Positions 38,836 to 39,197 of a stretch of 39,197 bases of DNA are shown here, in pieces. The position numbers and the translations under genes are program-made. Position 1 is the first letter of the stretch. Every line of letters starts with the position of its first letter. The stretch covers positions 1 through 39,197 of the forward strand of contig CAYRQT010000018.1 of assembly GCA_964426655.1 (NCBI GenBank), in the 5' to 3' direction. The notes under the pieces were generated by a model, which made no database searches, had not been told where the DNA came from, and was given only the letters and a program-made list of their open reading frames with translations. The DNA comes from RGIG8306 sp964426655 (GTDB lineage Bacteria; Bacillota; Clostridia; Lachnospirales; Lachnospiraceae).

Positions 38836-38864
38836 TTGACAAAAAAAGGCTGTAGTTGTATAAT
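38836..38864 (+). promoter_or_regulatory. Downstream promoter (P2) of the tRNA-Ser operon
   Basis: TTGACA (38836-38841), 17-base spacer, TATAAT (38859-38864): perfect consensus 14 bases before the first tRNA. Tandem strong promoters are typical of stable-RNA operons. Confidence 0.9.
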
Positions 38865-38878
38865 CCTAAAGCACTCTT

Positions 38879-38964
38879 GGAGAGGTGTCCGAGTGGTTTA
38901 AGGAGCCAGTCTTGAAAACTGGTGATTCCGAAAGGGACCGTGGGTTCGAATCCCACCTTCTCCG
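38879..38964 (+). tRNA. tRNA-Ser (anticodon UGA)
   Basis: 86 bases. The acceptor stem GGAGAGG pairs with CTTCTCC, with G as discriminator base. The anticodon stem is CCAGT/ACTGG with loop CTTGAAA, giving anticodon TGA. A long variable arm and the T arm GTGGG-TTCGAAT-CCCAC follow, a class II (serine) tRNA. No CCA is encoded. Confidence 0.96.
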
Positions 38965-39027
38965 TTCAATAGGTTTGAACGAAATAGATTTTCGTAATAG
39001 CATATTGTGGTCTCGTCATCAACTCTT

Positions 39028-39116
39028 GGAGAAGTACCCAAGTGGTTGAAGGGGCTCCCCTGGAAAGGGAGTAGGTCGTTAATAGCGGCGCGAGGGTTCA
39101 AATCCCTCCTTCTCCG
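39028..39116 (+). tRNA. tRNA-Ser (anticodon GGA)
   Basis: 89 bases. The acceptor stem GGAGAAG pairs with CTTCTCC, with G as discriminator base. The anticodon stem is CTCCC/GGGAG with loop CTGGAAA, giving anticodon GGA. The variable arm is long (AGGTCG...CGGCGC region) and the T arm is GAGGG-TTCAAAT-CCCTC. No CCA is encoded. Both tRNAs share the flank ACTCTT at the 5' end and CGTT at the 3' end. Confidence 0.96.
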
Positions 39117-39197
39117 TTGGTCTTCAAGTTTATGGGACCATCTGCACCTTGATAACTGAATAACATATTTCAATGCATCATGATTTTCGAAAGAAAA
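39117..39197 (+). other. Possible rRNA operon leader or spacer segment
   Basis: The segment CACCTTGATAACTGAATAACAT (part at 39146-39167) resembles the conserved box (CTTTGAAAACTRNAYAAC in Bacillus) found just upstream of 16S or 23S rRNA genes in Firmicutes. The window ends 30 bases later, so no rRNA gene can be seen. This is an inference from similarity of one short box. Confidence 0.4.

Noticed and set aside
1..39197. CRISPR array, insertion sequence or prophage genes
   Set aside because: No regularly spaced repeats, transposase, integrase or phage structural genes were seen; only the left-edge block suggests acquired DNA.

Overview
The window looks like a chromosomal segment of a clostridial Firmicute, most probably a Lachnospiraceae member. 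The evidence is strong AGGAGG-type ribosome binding sites, textbook TTGACA-17-TATAAT promoters, T-run hairpin terminators, long-form HPF, secA-prfB gene order, a tsaE-tsaB-rimI-(RNase Z-like)-tsaD cluster and an FMN riboswitch in front of an ECF-type ribU. The assignment rests on gene families and order, not on a database search.

Left edge to 7.5 kb. Three small accessory genes (two with zinc ribbons) abut a polar amino acid ABC permease gene that has lost its 5' end, so a rearrangement or integration boundary lies near 1190. An intact second permease, an ATPase and an unusual lipoprotein follow. That lipoprotein fuses a family 3 amino acid binding domain to a MetQ/NlpA-type methionine binding domain. 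MetN and MetI come next, from their own promoter and structured leader, then a lipoprotein N-acetylmuramoyl-L-alanine amidase. The fused receptor sits between two transporters of matching specificities and may feed both.

7.5 to 16.7 kb. A perfect promoter and a terminator-containing leader precede an overlapping operon: circularly permuted ATP-grasp ligase, alpha-E protein, transglutaminase-like protein, and two aspartoacylase/AstE-like proteins, the second with altered active-site residues. This resembles a family of predicted amide-bond or peptide-tag systems whose chemistry is largely unproven. A MATE exporter follows behind a structured, terminator-bearing leader (guanidine-IV/mepA-like candidate), then a DUF368 (PopT) undecaprenyl-phosphate translocase, then a stand-alone RelA/SpoT synthetase domain fused to six exact 40-residue TPR-like repeats.

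16.7 to 21 kb, minus strand. An EamA exporter, a complete polar amino acid ABC transporter (ATPase, permease, lipoprotein receptor with its own consensus promoter) and an SDR oxidoreductase. The SDR is divergent from trxB across a 32-bp perfect inverted repeat.

21 to 34 kb. trxB, an SH3b/NlpC-P60 wall hydrolase with a long Ala/Gln/Glu linker, hpf (minus), a 600-bp AT-rich intergenic region with three perfect DnaA boxes, secA, prfB with its programmed +1 frameshift, an ACT-domain protein, hom, a DUF2752 membrane protein, a DUF4190-like protein (minus) and tex.

34 to 39.2 kb. FMN riboswitch and ribU, then the t6A-synthesis cluster tsaE-tsaB-rimI-MBL-tsaD. Two tandem consensus promoters then drive two tRNA-Ser genes (UGA and GGA), and the window ends in a sequence resembling the leader of an rRNA operon.
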